DNA from: Palsa-504 sp963753225
GTDB taxonomy: Bacteria > Actinomycetota > Actinomycetes > Streptosporangiales > Streptosporangiaceae
Direction of reading: 5' to 3'
Assembly (NCBI GenBank): GCA_963753225.1
Contig: CAVWBQ010000047.1
Span: 372,001-436,000, forward strand
DNA length: 64,000 nucleotides
Every line of letters begins with the position of its first letter. The first letter of the stretch is position 1. The notes under the pieces are model-generated. The model had not been told where the DNA came from and searched no databases. It saw nothing but the letters and a program-made list of their open reading frames with translations. This document shows, piece after piece, positions 49,936 to 59,415 of this stretch. Both the position numbers and the translations under genes were made by a program.

Positions 49936-50021
49936 TCAGCCAGGTGCCCAACGACGGTAGCCGCTCCCGTAGGGCAGGCCGAAGCTGAGGCAAGAGGCGG
50001 CCGATGGCTTAGGAGGCAGCC

Positions 50022-51359
50022 ATGAAAGAGATACTTGACGCGATCCTCGACCCAAGCAGCGAACCCGCTGATTTCGCCGCGATACCGTTGCCTGAGGCCT
50101 ACCGGGCCGTCACCCTGCACCGGGACGAAGAGCACATGTTCGACGGGCTCGACACACGCGACCGGGATCCCCGCAAGGCGCTGCACGTCGAGGAGGTGCC
50201 GGTCCCCGAACTCGGCCTCGGCGAGGCGCTGGTCGCGGTCATGGCGAGTTCTGTCAACTACAACACCGTGTGGAGCTCGATCTTCTCGCCGGTGTCCACC
50301 TTCGCCTTCCTGCGCCGTTACGGGAAGCTCTCGGAGCTCACCGCGCGGCACGACCTGCCCTATCACGTGGTCGGCTCGGACCTGTCGGGCGTGGTGCTGC
50401 GCACCGGCCCCGGCGTGAACGCGTGGAAGCCGGGTGAGGAGGTCGTGGCCCACTGCCTGTCCGTGGAGCTGGAGAGCTCCGATGGCCACAACGACACCAT
50501 GCTCGACCCGGAGCAGCGCATCTGGGGTTTCGAGACCAACTTCGGCGGCCTGGCCGAGCTGGCTATCGTCAAGACCAACCAGCTGATGCCCAAGCCGAAG
50601 CACCTCACCTGGGAGGAGGCCGCCACGCCGGGGCTGGTGAACTCGACCGCCTTCCGGCAGCTGGTCTCGGACAACGGCGCCGCGATGAAGCAGGGTCACA
50701 ACATCCTGATCTGGGGTGCCAGCGGCGGCCTAGGCGCCTACGCCACCCAGTACGCGCTGGCCGGCGGGGCGATCCCGATCTGCGTGGTCTCCAGCGAGCA
50801 CAAGGCCGAGCTCTGCCGGTCGATGGGCGCCGAGCTGATCATCAACCGCGCCGCCGAGGGCTACCAGTTCTGGAAGGACGAGAAGACCCAGGACCCCAAG
50901 GAGTGGAAGCGGTTCGGGGCCAGGATCCGCGAGCTGACCGGCGGCGAGGACGTGGACATCGTCTTCGAGCACCCCGGCCGGGAGACGTTCGGCGCCTCGG
51001 TCTACGTGACCCGCCGCGGCGGCACCATCGTGACCTGCGCGTCCACCTCGGGGTTCATGCACGAGTACGACAACCGCTACCTGTGGATGAGCCTCAAGCG
51101 GATCATCGGCTCGCACTTCGCCAACTACCGCGAGGCATGGCAGGCCAACCGGCTGATCTCCAAGGGCATGATCCACCCCACCATGTCGGTGGTCTACCCG
51201 CTGGAGAAGACCGGCCAGGCCGCGCTGGACGTCCACCGGAACCTGCACCACGGCAAGGTCGCGGTGCTGTGCCTGGCTCCGGCCGAGGGGCTCGGGGTGC
51301 GCGACCACCTGCTGCGGGAGAAGCACCTGACCGAGATCAACCGGTTCAGGAACGAGTGA
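50022..51359 (+). CDS. ccr: Crotonyl-CoA carboxylase/reductase
   Basis: A 445-residue NADPH-dependent enzyme of the MDR superfamily that reductively carboxylates crotonyl-CoA to ethylmalonyl-CoA, the committed step of the ethylmalonyl-CoA pathway. Family features seen: VNYNTVWSSIFSPVSTFAFL, HVVGSDLSGVVLRTGPGVN, LIWGASGGLGAYATQYALAG and FEHPGRETFGASVYVTRRGG. The length is normal. ATG 50022 is preceded by TAGGAGG. It is the first gene of a five-gene operon, with a DosR-like box 87 bases upstream. Confidence 0.95.
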   Translation: MKEILDAILDPSSEPADFAAIPLPEAYRAVTLHRDEEHMFDGLDTRDRDPRKALHVEEVPVPELGLGEALVAVMASSVNYNTVWSSIFSPVSTFAFLRRYGKLSELTARHDLPYHVVGSDLSGVVLRTGPGVNAWKPGEEVVAHCLSVELESSDGHNDTMLDPEQRIWGFETNFGGLAELAIVKTNQLMPKPKHLTWEEAATPGLVNSTAFRQLVSDNGAAMKQGHNILIWGASGGLGAYATQYALAGGAIPICVVSSEHKAELCRSMGAELIINRAAEGYQFWKDEKTQDPKEWKRFGARIRELTGGEDVDIVFEHPGRETFGASVYVTRRGGTIVTCASTSGFMHEYDNRYLWMSLKRIIGSHFANYREAWQANRLISKGMIHPTMSVVYPLEKTGQAALDVHRNLHHGKVAVLCLAPAEGLGVRDHLLREKHLTEINRFRNE

Positions 51360-51363
51360 GGAC

Positions 51364-53409
51364 ATGATCGATCCGAACGGGCCCGGGCTCGACGCCCCGG
51401 CGGCGCGGGACAAGCCCTGGCTGATGCGCACCTACGCCGGGCACACGTCCGCGCGGGAATCCAACGCGCTATTCCGCCGGAACCTGGCCAAGGGCCAGAC
51501 TGGCCTGTCGGTGGCGTTCGACCTGCCCACCCAGACCGGCTACGACGCCGACCACGTCCTGGCCCGCGGCGAGGTCGGCCGGGTCGGCGTCCCGGTCGGG
51601 CACCTAGGCGACATGCGCGCCCTGTTCGACGGCATCCCGCTCGAGCAGACGAACACCTCGATGACGATCAACGCCACGGCCATGTGGCTGCTGGCGCTCT
51701 ACCAGGTCGTCGCCGAGGAGCAGGGCGCGGACATCTCCAAGCTGACCGGCACGACGCAGAACGATATCATCAAGGAGTACCTCTCCCGCGGTACCTACAT
51801 CTTCCCGCCCGGGCCCTCGGTGCGCCTGACCACCGACCTGATCGCCTACACCGTGGCCCGCATGCCCAAGTGGAACCCCATCAACGTGTGCAGCTACCAC
51901 CTGCAGGAGGCCGGGGCCACCCCGGTCCAGGAGATCGCCTACACGCTGTGCACCGCGACGGCCGTCCTGGACGCCGTCCGGGAGCGTGTCCCCGCGGAGC
52001 AGATGGGCGAGGTCGTCGGGCGGATCTCCTTCTTCGTGAACGCGGGCGTCCGCTTCGTCGAGGAGCTGTGCAAGGTGCGGGCCTTCGCCCGGCTCTGGGA
52101 CACGATCACCAGGGAGCGGTACGGGATCGCCGACCCCGCCCGCCGCCGCTTCCGCTACGGCGTGCAGGTCAACTCGCTTGGCCTGACCGAGGCGCAGCCG
52201 GAGAACAACGTCCAGCGGATCGTCCTGGAGATGCTGGCCGTCACGCTGTCCAAACACGCCCGGGCCCGCGCCATCCAGCTCCCGGCCTGGAACGAGGCGC
52301 TGGGCCTGCCCCGGCCCTGGGACCAGCAGTGGGGCCTGCGCATCCAGCAGGTGCTCGCATACGAGTCGGACCTGCTGGAGTACGGCGACCTGTTCGACGG
52401 CTCCCCCGTCGTGGAGGCCAAGACGGCCGAGCTGGTGGCCGGCGCCGAGGCGGAGATGGCCGAGGTTGCCGAGCTGGGCGGGATGGTGCCGGCGGTGGAG
52501 TCGGGGTACCTCAAGGCCCGGCTCGTCGCCGCGCACGCGGCCCGGCGGGCGCGCATCGAGTCCGGCCAGGACCAGGTGGTGGGGGTCAACTGCTTCCAGA
52601 CCACCGAGCCGAGTCCCCTCACCGCGGACGCCGACACCGCGGTGTACAACGTGGACCCGGCCTACGAGCTCGCGGTGCTGGCGGATCTGGCGGAGTGGTG
52701 CCAGCACCGCGACCAGGCGGCGGTGCTGGCCGCCCTCGGCCGGCTCAGGTCCGACGCGGCACGCCCGGACGTCAACCTGATGGACGCGACCCTGGCCTGC
52801 GCCCGGGCCGGCGTCACCACCGGCGAGTGGTCATTCGCGCTGCGCGAGGTGTTCGGCGAGTACCGTGCTCCGACAGGCGTCGGCGCGGGGGTCTCCGGGG
52901 GGGCCGCCCCCCCGGGGGCTAACACAAACTTGGCCGCGGTGCGCACGGCGGCGCATGCCACCGCGGCCGAGATCGGGGCAGGGCGGCTGCGCCTGCTGCT
53001 CGGCAAGCCGGGCCTGGACGGGCACACCAACGGCGTCGAACAGATCGCCGTCCGGGCCCGCGACGCCGGGTTCGAGGTGATCTACTCCGGCATCCGGCTC
53101 ACCCCCGGGCAGATCGCGGCCGCCGCCGTCGCCGAGGATGTGCACTGTGTCGGCCTGTCGATCCTGTCCGGCGGGCACGCCGAGCTGGTGCCCGAGGTGC
53201 TGCGCGGGCTGCGCCGGCTCAAGGCGGCGGACATCCCCGTCGTGGTCGGCGGGATCATCCCGGCGAGCGACGCCCGGAACCTGCGCGCGCAGGGGGTTGC
53301 CGCCGTCTTCACGCCCGCCGACTTCGGCATCACCGCCATCGTCGGCCGTATCGTCGACGTGATCCGGCGCGCCCACGGCCTGGAGCCGGTACTGACAATG
53401 GAAGGGTGA
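51364..53409 (+). CDS. ecm: Ethylmalonyl-CoA mutase (coenzyme B12-dependent)
   Basis: A 681-residue mutase converting ethylmalonyl-CoA to methylsuccinyl-CoA. The catalytic TIM-barrel (about residues 10-500, with RKNLAKGQ-like RRNLAKGQTGLSVAFDLPTQ) is followed by a linker and a B12-binding domain (about 540-675) with GKPGLDGHTNG, which has the DxHxxG cobalt-ligand motif. The linker contains a G7/C7 hairpin (52895-52915). It could be confused with methylmalonyl-CoA mutase large subunit, but the fused single-chain form next to ccr favours Ecm. It begins five bases after ccr and overlaps the next gene by GTGA. Confidence 0.92.
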   Translation: MIDPNGPGLDAPAARDKPWLMRTYAGHTSARESNALFRRNLAKGQTGLSVAFDLPTQTGYDADHVLARGEVGRVGVPVGHLGDMRALFDGIPLEQTNTSMTINATAMWLLALYQVVAEEQGADISKLTGTTQNDIIKEYLSRGTYIFPPGPSVRLTTDLIAYTVARMPKWNPINVCSYHLQEAGATPVQEIAYTLCTATAVLDAVRERVPAEQMGEVVGRISFFVNAGVRFVEELCKVRAFARLWDTITRERYGIADPARRRFRYGVQVNSLGLTEAQPENNVQRIVLEMLAVTLSKHARARAIQLPAWNEALGLPRPWDQQWGLRIQQVLAYESDLLEYGDLFDGSPVVEAKTAELVAGAEAEMAEVAELGGMVPAVESGYLKARLVAAHAARRARIESGQDQVVGVNCFQTTEPSPLTADADTAVYNVDPAYELAVLADLAEWCQHRDQAAVLAALGRLRSDAARPDVNLMDATLACARAGVTTGEWSFALREVFGEYRAPTGVGAGVSGGAAPPGANTNLAAVRTAAHATAAEIGAGRLRLLLGKPGLDGHTNGVEQIAVRARDAGFEVIYSGIRLTPGQIAAAAVAEDVHCVGLSILSGGHAELVPEVLRGLRRLKAADIPVVVGGIIPASDARNLRAQGVAAVFTPADFGITAIVGRIVDVIRRAHGLEPVLTMEG

Positions 53410-54440
53410 CGGACACCGAGATGAGCACCGAGACCACAGCGCCAGCCGAGAACACCGCGCCAGCCCCATCGTCCGGATCAGGGGCCGCGACGCGGCTGCG
53501 CCCCCGCCGATCCTGCCTGGCCGTGCCGGGCAGCAACCCGCGCTTCCTGGAGAAAGCCCAGAGCCTGCCCGCCGACCAGGTATTCCTTGACCTGGAGGAC
53601 GCCTGCGCGCCGCTGGTCAAGGAGAGCGCACGGCACGCCATCGTCGATGCGCTCAACACCGGCGACTGGGGCGAGAAGATCCGGGTCGTTCGGGTCAATG
53701 ACTGGACCACCCACTGGACCTACCGGGACGTGGTCACCGTGGTCGAGGGCGCCGGCCAGAACCTGGACTGCATCATGCTGCCCAAGGTCCAGGACGCCGG
53801 GCAGGTCACGGCGCTGGACCTGCTGCTCACCCAGATCGAGAAGACGATGGGCTTCGAGGTCGGCCGGATCGGCATCGAGGCCCAGATCGAGAACGCCCGC
53901 GGGCTGATGAACGTCGACGAGATCGCCGCAGCCTCGCCGCGGCTCGAGACCATCGTCTTCGGCCCCGCCGACTTCATGGCCTCGATCAACATGAAGTCGC
54001 TGGTGGTCGGCGAGCAGCCCCCCGGCTACCCGGCGGACGCCTACCACTACATCCTGATGCGCATCCTGATCGCCGCCCGGGCTCACGACCGGCAGGCCAT
54101 CGACGGCCCCTACCTGCAGGTCCGCAACGTCCGCGGCTTCCGTGACGTGGCCCAGCGGGCCGCCGCCCTCGGCTTCGACGGCAAGTGGGTGCTGCACCCG
54201 GATCAGATCGCCGCGGCCAACGAGATCTTCTCCCCGTCGCAGGAGGACTACGACCACGCCGAGCTCATCCTGGACGCCTACGACTGGTGTACGTCGCAGG
54301 CGGGCGGGGCGCGCGGATCCGCCATGCTCGGCGACGAGATGATCGACGAGGCCTCCCGCAAGATGGCCCTGGTCATCGCGGCCAAGGGCCGGGCCGCGGG
54401 GATGCAGCGCGCGTCCAAGTTCGAGCCCCCCGAGGAGTGA
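53406..54440 (+). CDS. mcl1: Beta-methylmalyl-CoA/L-malyl-CoA lyase (CitE/HpcH family)
   Basis: A 344-residue aldolase of the CitE-like TIM-barrel family. RRSCLAVPGSNPRFLEKAQS, VFLDLEDACAP and IEAQIENARGLMNVDEIAAA carry the Arg, Glu and Asp residues that bind Mg2+ and substrate. In the ethylmalonyl-CoA pathway it cleaves beta-methylmalyl-CoA to glyoxylate and propionyl-CoA, and condenses glyoxylate with acetyl-CoA to malyl-CoA. The GTG start overlaps the ecm stop. The first 30 residues are a disordered Thr/Ala/Glu-rich tail. Confidence 0.9.
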   Translation: MTDTEMSTETTAPAENTAPAPSSGSGAATRLRPRRSCLAVPGSNPRFLEKAQSLPADQVFLDLEDACAPLVKESARHAIVDALNTGDWGEKIRVVRVNDWTTHWTYRDVVTVVEGAGQNLDCIMLPKVQDAGQVTALDLLLTQIEKTMGFEVGRIGIEAQIENARGLMNVDEIAAASPRLETIVFGPADFMASINMKSLVVGEQPPGYPADAYHYILMRILIAARAHDRQAIDGPYLQVRNVRGFRDVAQRAAALGFDGKWVLHPDQIAAANEIFSPSQEDYDHAELILDAYDWCTSQAGGARGSAMLGDEMIDEASRKMALVIAAKGRAAGMQRASKFEPPEE

Positions 54441-54443
54441 ACG

Positions 54444-54968
54444 ATGCAGTTCGGACGGACCTACGAGGAGTTCGAGGCCGGGGCGGTCTACAAGCACTGG
54501 CCGGGCAAGACGGTCACCGAGTACGACGACCACTTGTTCTGCCTGCTCACCATGAACCACCATCCGCTCCACCTGGACGCGCACTTTGCGGCGGAGACGA
54601 CCGATTTCGGCAGGAACGTGGTGGTGGGCAACTACATCTACTCGCTGCTGCTCGGCATGTCCGTGCCGGACGTCTCCGGCCAGGCCATCGCGAACCTGGA
54701 GGTGGAGTCGCTGAAGCACGTGGCGCCGACGTTCCACGGCGACACGATCTACGGCGAGACCACCGTGCTGGGCAAGCGGCTCACCTCCCGGGGCGACCGG
54801 GGCGTGGTGGAGGTCGAGACCCGCGGCTACAAGCAGGACGGCACCCTGGTGTGCGTGTTCCGCCGCAAGGTCATGGTGCCCACCGAGACCTACGTCAAGG
54901 AGCGTGGCGGCGCCCAGTCGGCCCGCCCCGAGCCGCACCGCCCCGAGCCCGACCCTGGTTCCAGCTAA
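54444..54968 (+). CDS. mch: Mesaconyl-CoA hydratase-like MaoC protein
   Basis: A 174-residue hotdog-fold protein. GRTYEEFEAGAVYKHWPGKT, LTMNHHPLHLDAHFAAETTD and FGRNVVVGNYIYSLLLGMSV match the MaoC-like hydratase group. Family members hydrate mesaconyl-C1-CoA to beta-methylmalyl-CoA. It is about half the length of the double-hotdog Mch of proteobacteria, but single-hotdog forms are usual in actinomycetes as I recall. Position between mcl1 and mcd supports the assignment. ATG 54444 is four bases after the preceding stop. The last 20 residues are Pro/Glu-rich. Confidence 0.85.
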   Translation: MQFGRTYEEFEAGAVYKHWPGKTVTEYDDHLFCLLTMNHHPLHLDAHFAAETTDFGRNVVVGNYIYSLLLGMSVPDVSGQAIANLEVESLKHVAPTFHGDTIYGETTVLGKRLTSRGDRGVVEVETRGYKQDGTLVCVFRRKVMVPTETYVKERGGAQSARPEPHRPEPDPGSS

Positions 54969-54981
54969 AGGAGCGCTCAGA

Positions 54982-56184
54982 ATGGGACGCCTCGCGCAGA
55001 CCGACGGCCTGACCGAGTTCGAGCAGGACATCCTGGCTACCGTCCGGGAGTTCACCAACCGGGAGATCATCCCGGTGGCGACCGAACTCGAGCACCGGGA
55101 CGAGTACCCGGCCCAGATCGTCGAGGGGATGAAGAAACTCGGCCTGTTCGGGCTGACCATCGGCGAGGAGTACGGCGGCCTGGGCGCGTCCCTGCTGATC
55201 TACGCCCTGGCCGTGGAGGAGATCGCCCGCGGCTGGATGTCGGTGTCGGGCATCATCAACACCCACTTCATCGTGGCCCACATGATCGCCAGGCACGGCA
55301 CCGACGAGCAGAAGGCCTGGTTCCTGCCCCGGATGGCGGCGGGCGACGTGCGCGGCGCGTTCTCCATGTCCGAGCCCGGGGTGGGCTCGGACGTCGCGGC
55401 CATCCGCACCCGGGCCGTGCGTGACGGGGAGGACTTCGTGCTCAACGGGCAGAAGATGTGGCTGACCAACGGCGGCACCTCCAACCTGGTGGCGGTGCTG
55501 TGCCGGACCGACGACGGCCACGACGCCCCGCACAGGAACATGAGCACGTTCCTGATCGAGAAGGAGCCGGGCTTCGGCGAGAACCCATCGGTCCCCGGCC
55601 TGACCGTGCCGGGGAAGATCGAGAAGATGGGGTACAAGGGCGTGGACACCACCGAGTTGCTGCTGGCCGACGTCCGCGTCCCGGCCAGCCGGCTGCTCGG
55701 CGGCCGTACCGGCCAGGGCTTCTACCAGATGATGGACGGCGTCGAGGTCGGCCGGGTCAACGTGGCCGCCCGCGGCTGCGGCATCGCCCTGCGCGCCTTC
55801 GAGCTGGCCATCGGCTACGCCCAGCAGCGGCACACCTTCGGCAAGCCGATCGCCCAGCATCAGGCGATCCAGTTCAAGCTGGCCGAGATGGCGACCAAGG
55901 TCGAGGCGGCACACCAGATGATGGTGATGGCGGCCCGCAGGAAGGATTCCGGCCAGCGGAACGACCTGGAGGCCGGGATGGCCAAGTACCTCGCGTCGGA
56001 GTACGGCAAGGAGGTCGTGGAGGACGCCTTCCGCATCCACGGCGGCTACGGCTTCTCCAAGGAGTACGAGATCGAGCGCCTCTACCGGGAGGTGCCGATG
56101 CTGCTCATCGGCGAGGGCACCGCGGAGATCCAGAAGATGATCGTCGGCCGGCGCCTCCTCGAGGAATACCGGACCACCGGTTAG
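54982..56184 (+). CDS. mcd: Methylsuccinyl-CoA dehydrogenase-like acyl-CoA dehydrogenase
   Basis: A 400-residue FAD flavoprotein of the acyl-CoA dehydrogenase family. AFSMSEPGVGSDVAAIRTRA and WLTNGGTSNLVAVL bind FAD and substrate, while IHGGYGFSKEYEIERLYREV is the C-terminal signature. In operon context it oxidises (2S)-methylsuccinyl-CoA to mesaconyl-CoA. The family's catalytic Glu is expected near the C-terminal GEGTAEIQ. I chose ATG 54982 behind AAAGGAG. It ends the operon and overlaps the convergent glgC gene by four bases. Confidence 0.87.
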   Translation: MGRLAQTDGLTEFEQDILATVREFTNREIIPVATELEHRDEYPAQIVEGMKKLGLFGLTIGEEYGGLGASLLIYALAVEEIARGWMSVSGIINTHFIVAHMIARHGTDEQKAWFLPRMAAGDVRGAFSMSEPGVGSDVAAIRTRAVRDGEDFVLNGQKMWLTNGGTSNLVAVLCRTDDGHDAPHRNMSTFLIEKEPGFGENPSVPGLTVPGKIEKMGYKGVDTTELLLADVRVPASRLLGGRTGQGFYQMMDGVEVGRVNVAARGCGIALRAFELAIGYAQQRHTFGKPIAQHQAIQFKLAEMATKVEAAHQMMVMAARRKDSGQRNDLEAGMAKYLASEYGKEVVEDAFRIHGGYGFSKEYEIERLYREVPMLLIGEGTAEIQKMIVGRRLLEEYRTTG

Positions 56185-57419
56185 GGTGCCACCACCTGTC
56201 CCTTGCCGACCACGGTGATGCCGCCTTCCGACACCGTGAACCCCTGTTCGCGGTCGTGCTCCTTGTCCACCCCGACCGAGGCGCCCTGGGCGACGACGAC
56301 GTTCTTATCCAGGATGGCATTGCGTACCACGGCGTGCCGGCCGATCCGGGTGCTGTGCAGGATCACCGACCGCTCCACCCGGGCCCAGCTGTCGACCCGG
56401 ACCCCGGGTGAGAGCACCGACTCGCGCACCAGCCCGCCGGAGACGATCACCCCGTTGCTGATGACGCTATTGAACGCCCGCCCGGCCCGGTCCCCGTCCT
56501 CGTGCACGAACTTGGCCGGCGGCTCCGCGGGCACGTGGGTCAGGATCGGCCACCGATGGTTGTACAGGTTGAACACCGGGTGGACCGCGCACAGGTCCAT
56601 GTGCGCCTCGAAGTAGGAGTCGATCGTGCCGACCTCGCGCCAGTAGCCCTGGTCCTGCGCGTCGGCGCCGGGCACTTTGTTCTGCAGGAAGTCATAGACG
56701 TGCGCGGCACCGTCCCGCACCAGCCTCGGGATGATGTCGCCGCCCATGCTGTGCCGGCTGTCCTGGTCGGCCGCGTCCTTGCGCAGCGCCTCGACCAGCA
56801 CGGCGGTGTCGAAGACGTAGGTGCCCATGGACGCGAACGCCTCGTCCGGCGAGCCGTGCAGGCAGAGCGGGTCGGCGGGCTTTTCCTGGAACGCCTCGAT
56901 GCTGTGGCCGTCGGCCGCGACCCGGATCACGCCGAAGTCCGTGGCGGCGGTGCGGGGCACTCCGATCGCGGCCACGGTGACCCCGGCGTCCCAGTCCAGG
57001 TGGGCCTGGATCATCTGGTTCGGGTCCATCCGGTACACGTGATCGGCCCCGGCCACGAGCACCAGGCCGGGCCGGTCACGCTCGATGAGGGTCAGCGACT
57101 GGTAGATCGCGTCAGCCGAGCCGGCCTGCCAGTGCGGGCCGAGCCACTGCTGGGCGGGCACCGGCGCCACGTAGTTGTCCAGCAGGCTGTTCAGCTGCCA
57201 GGTGGTGGTGATGTGCCGGTTCAGGCTGTGGCTCTTGTACTGGGTCAGCACGCAGATGCGCTGCACCCCGCCGTTGACCAGGTTGGACAGGGTGAAGTCC
57301 ACCACCCGGTAGATGCCGCCGAACGGGACGGCTGACTTGGCCCGGTCCGCGGTCAGCGGCCCCAGCCGGCGGCCGGCCCCGCCCGCCAGGATGACGCCCA
57401 GGATCCGTTGCCGAGCCAT
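56181..57419 (-). CDS. glgC: Glucose-1-phosphate adenylyltransferase
   Basis: A 412-residue enzyme making ADP-glucose from glucose-1-phosphate and ATP, the first step of glycogen synthesis. The N-terminal ILGVILAGGAGRRLGPLTAD and YRVVDFTLSNLVNGG, RQWLGPHWQAGSADAIYQSL-like region and the C-terminal left-handed beta-helix (SWARVERSVILHSTRIGRHA) are typical. It is downstream of pckG and convergent with mcd. Glycogen storage from gluconeogenic carbon fits the island theme. Confidence 0.95.
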   Translation of the reverse strand: MARQRILGVILAGGAGRRLGPLTADRAKSAVPFGGIYRVVDFTLSNLVNGGVQRICVLTQYKSHSLNRHITTTWQLNSLLDNYVAPVPAQQWLGPHWQAGSADAIYQSLTLIERDRPGLVLVAGADHVYRMDPNQMIQAHLDWDAGVTVAAIGVPRTAATDFGVIRVAADGHSIEAFQEKPADPLCLHGSPDEAFASMGTYVFDTAVLVEALRKDAADQDSRHSMGGDIIPRLVRDGAAHVYDFLQNKVPGADAQDQGYWREVGTIDSYFEAHMDLCAVHPVFNLYNHRWPILTHVPAEPPAKFVHEDGDRAGRAFNSVISNGVIVSGGLVRESVLSPGVRVDSWARVERSVILHSTRIGRHAVVRNAILDKNVVVAQGASVGVDKEHDREQGFTVSEGGITVVGKGQVVAP

Positions 57420-57426
57420 CGCGCCC

Positions 57427-59274
57427 TCACCCCCGGTACGCTTGCCGTCCGGCGGATGACGCGGCTTCCAGGCGGTCGCACAGTTCCCGGTAAAGCTCCC
57501 AGAACCGGTCCGGCAGGTGCCGGTGGAAGGTGCGGAAGAACTCGGGGATGTGTTCGGTCTCCAGCTTCCAGGCCTGCGTGTCCACGGTGAGCAGCAGCGC
57601 CAGGTCCGCCCAGGAGACGTCCAGGCCGTCGAGGTCGAGTGAGCCGGGGGCGGGCAGCAGGCCGATTGGGGTCGACACCGCCTCGGCCTGGCCGTCCAGC
57701 CGCTGGATGATCCACTTCAGCACGCGGATGTTCTCGCCGAAGCCGGGCCAGGCGAACCGGCCCGCGGCGTCCTTGCGGAACCAGTTCACGTAGAACAACC
57801 GCGGCAGCCGGGCCGGGTCCGGGGCGGTGCGCCCGACCTCGAGCCAGTAGCCGAAGTAGTCGCCCATGTTGTACCCGCAGAACGGCAGCATCGCGAACGG
57901 GTCGTGCCGCAGCTCGCCGACCGTGCCCTCGGCCGCGGCGGTCTTCTCCGAGGCGATATTGGCGCCGAGGAACACCCCGTGATCCCAGCCGAACAACTCG
58001 GTCACCAGCGGCACCGTGCTGGCCCGCCGCCCGCCGAACAAGATCGCCGAGATCGGCACCCCGGCCGGGTCGTCCCACTCCGCCGCGATGACCGGGCACT
58101 GCCCCGCGGGGGTGGTGAACCGCGAATTCGGGTGCGCGGCCGGCTCCGGGGAACCCGGCGCCCAGTCCCGCCCCTTCCAGTCGGTCAGGTGCGCCGGCGG
58201 GTCCTCGGTCAGCCCCTCCCACCACACGTCGCCGTCGTCGGTCAGCGCCACGTTGGTGAAGATGCTGTGGGCCGTGAAGGTCGCGACCGCGTTGGCGTTG
58301 GTCCGCATCCCGGTGCCCGGCGCCACCCCGAAGAACCCGGCCTCGGGGTTGATCGCGTACAGCCGCCCGTCCGGGCCGAACCGCATCCAGGCGATGTCAT
58401 CCCCGACCGTCTCCACCGTCCACCCGGCGATCGCCGGCTCCAGCATGGCCAGGTTCGTCTTCCCGCACGCCGACGGGAACGCCGCCGCGATGAACCTGGC
58501 CTCCCCCGACGGCGGGGTGACCTTCAAGATCAGCATGTGCTCGGCCAGCCAGCCCTCCTCCCGCGCCATCACCGACGCGATCCGCAGCGCATAGCACTTC
58601 TTGCCCAGCAGCGCGTTCCCGCCGTACCCCGACCCGAACGACCAGATCTCCCTGGTCCCGGGGAAATGCGAGATGTACTTAACCTCATTGCACGGCCACG
58701 GCACGTCCGCCTGCCCCGGCCCCAGCGGCGCCCCCACCGAGTGCACGCACCGCACGAACGACCCGCCGCCCTCGATCGCCCGCAGCGCGGCCGCCCCCAT
58801 CCGGGTCATCACCCGCATCGAGACCGCCACGTACGCCGAATCGGTGACCTCCACCCCCAGCCGGGAGATATCACTGCCCAGCGGCCCCATGCAGAACGGC
58901 ACCACGTACATCACCCGGCCCCGCATGCACCCGTCGAAGATCTCCCCGAACGTCTTGCGCATCTCCCCCGGCGCGATCCAGTTATTAGTCGGCCCCGCGT
59001 CCTCCTCCCGCTCCGAGCAGATAAACGTACGGTCCTCCACCCGGGCCACATCACCAGGATCGGACCGGCACCAGAAGCTATCCGGCCGCAACTCCGGATT
59101 CAGCCTGGTCAACGTCCCCGCCCCGACCAGCAACCCGGTCAGCCGGTCCCACTCAGCCTGCGACCCATCACACCACACCACCGCATCCGGCTTGGTCAGC
59201 TCCGCGATCTCGCCGACCCACTCGGCCAGCTCCGGAAGACTCGTTCCGGCTTCGATAGAGTCTGCGGTAAACAT
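57427..59274 (-). CDS. pckG: GTP-dependent phosphoenolpyruvate carboxykinase
   Basis: A 615-residue enzyme converting oxaloacetate and GTP to PEP, CO2 and GDP. The kinase P-loop region reads FIAAAFPSACGKTNLAML. RTNANAVATFTAHSIFTNVA, FCMGPLGSDISRLGVEVTDS and LFYVNWFRKD are also family motifs. I chose ATG 59274 (MFTADSIE) with GGGAG nine bases upstream; GTG 59283 is possible. Two DosR-like boxes lie 121-155 bases upstream. It links the C4 acids made by the ethylmalonyl-CoA pathway to gluconeogenesis and is followed by glgC. Confidence 0.95.
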   Translation of the reverse strand: MFTADSIEAGTSLPELAEWVGEIAELTKPDAVVWCDGSQAEWDRLTGLLVGAGTLTRLNPELRPDSFWCRSDPGDVARVEDRTFICSEREEDAGPTNNWIAPGEMRKTFGEIFDGCMRGRVMYVVPFCMGPLGSDISRLGVEVTDSAYVAVSMRVMTRMGAAALRAIEGGGSFVRCVHSVGAPLGPGQADVPWPCNEVKYISHFPGTREIWSFGSGYGGNALLGKKCYALRIASVMAREEGWLAEHMLILKVTPPSGEARFIAAAFPSACGKTNLAMLEPAIAGWTVETVGDDIAWMRFGPDGRLYAINPEAGFFGVAPGTGMRTNANAVATFTAHSIFTNVALTDDGDVWWEGLTEDPPAHLTDWKGRDWAPGSPEPAAHPNSRFTTPAGQCPVIAAEWDDPAGVPISAILFGGRRASTVPLVTELFGWDHGVFLGANIASEKTAAAEGTVGELRHDPFAMLPFCGYNMGDYFGYWLEVGRTAPDPARLPRLFYVNWFRKDAAGRFAWPGFGENIRVLKWIIQRLDGQAEAVSTPIGLLPAPGSLDLDGLDVSWADLALLLTVDTQAWKLETEHIPEFFRTFHRHLPDRFWELYRELCDRLEAASSAGRQAYRG

Positions 59275-59394
59275 CGCTATCACTCCCGCGCAGGATTAGC
59301 GTGCGCGGCCCACCGCGGTCAAGATCGGGTGGAACAGCGCCGCGGTTGATTACTCATCTACCCAACCCTGGCCCCGGTCGCCGCCCCCTACCAA

Positions 59395-59408
59395 GGGCCG
59401 AAGGTCCT
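59395..59408. promoter_or_regulatory. DosR-like box, first of two in the pckG divergent promoter
   Basis: GGGCCGAAGGTCCT, 13 of 14 bases of the reverse-complement consensus. It lies 121 bases upstream of pckG and 96 from the plus-strand gene at 59504. Confidence 0.6.
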
Positions 59409-59415
59409 CCGACTC

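Larger units (their letters stand above)
49682..50021. promoter_or_regulatory. Divergent promoter region between maoC and ccr with three boxes
   Basis: A 340-base gap with boxes at 49749-49762, 49771-49784 and 49922-49935. The first two are nearer maoC and the third nearer ccr. A single transcription factor could switch both operons on from here. The rest shows no ORF. Confidence 0.55.

Noticed and set aside
51364..53409. Methylmalonyl-CoA mutase large subunit instead of Ecm
   Set aside because: The single-chain form with fused B12 domain and position between ccr and mcl1 favour ethylmalonyl-CoA mutase, although a substrate test would be decisive.
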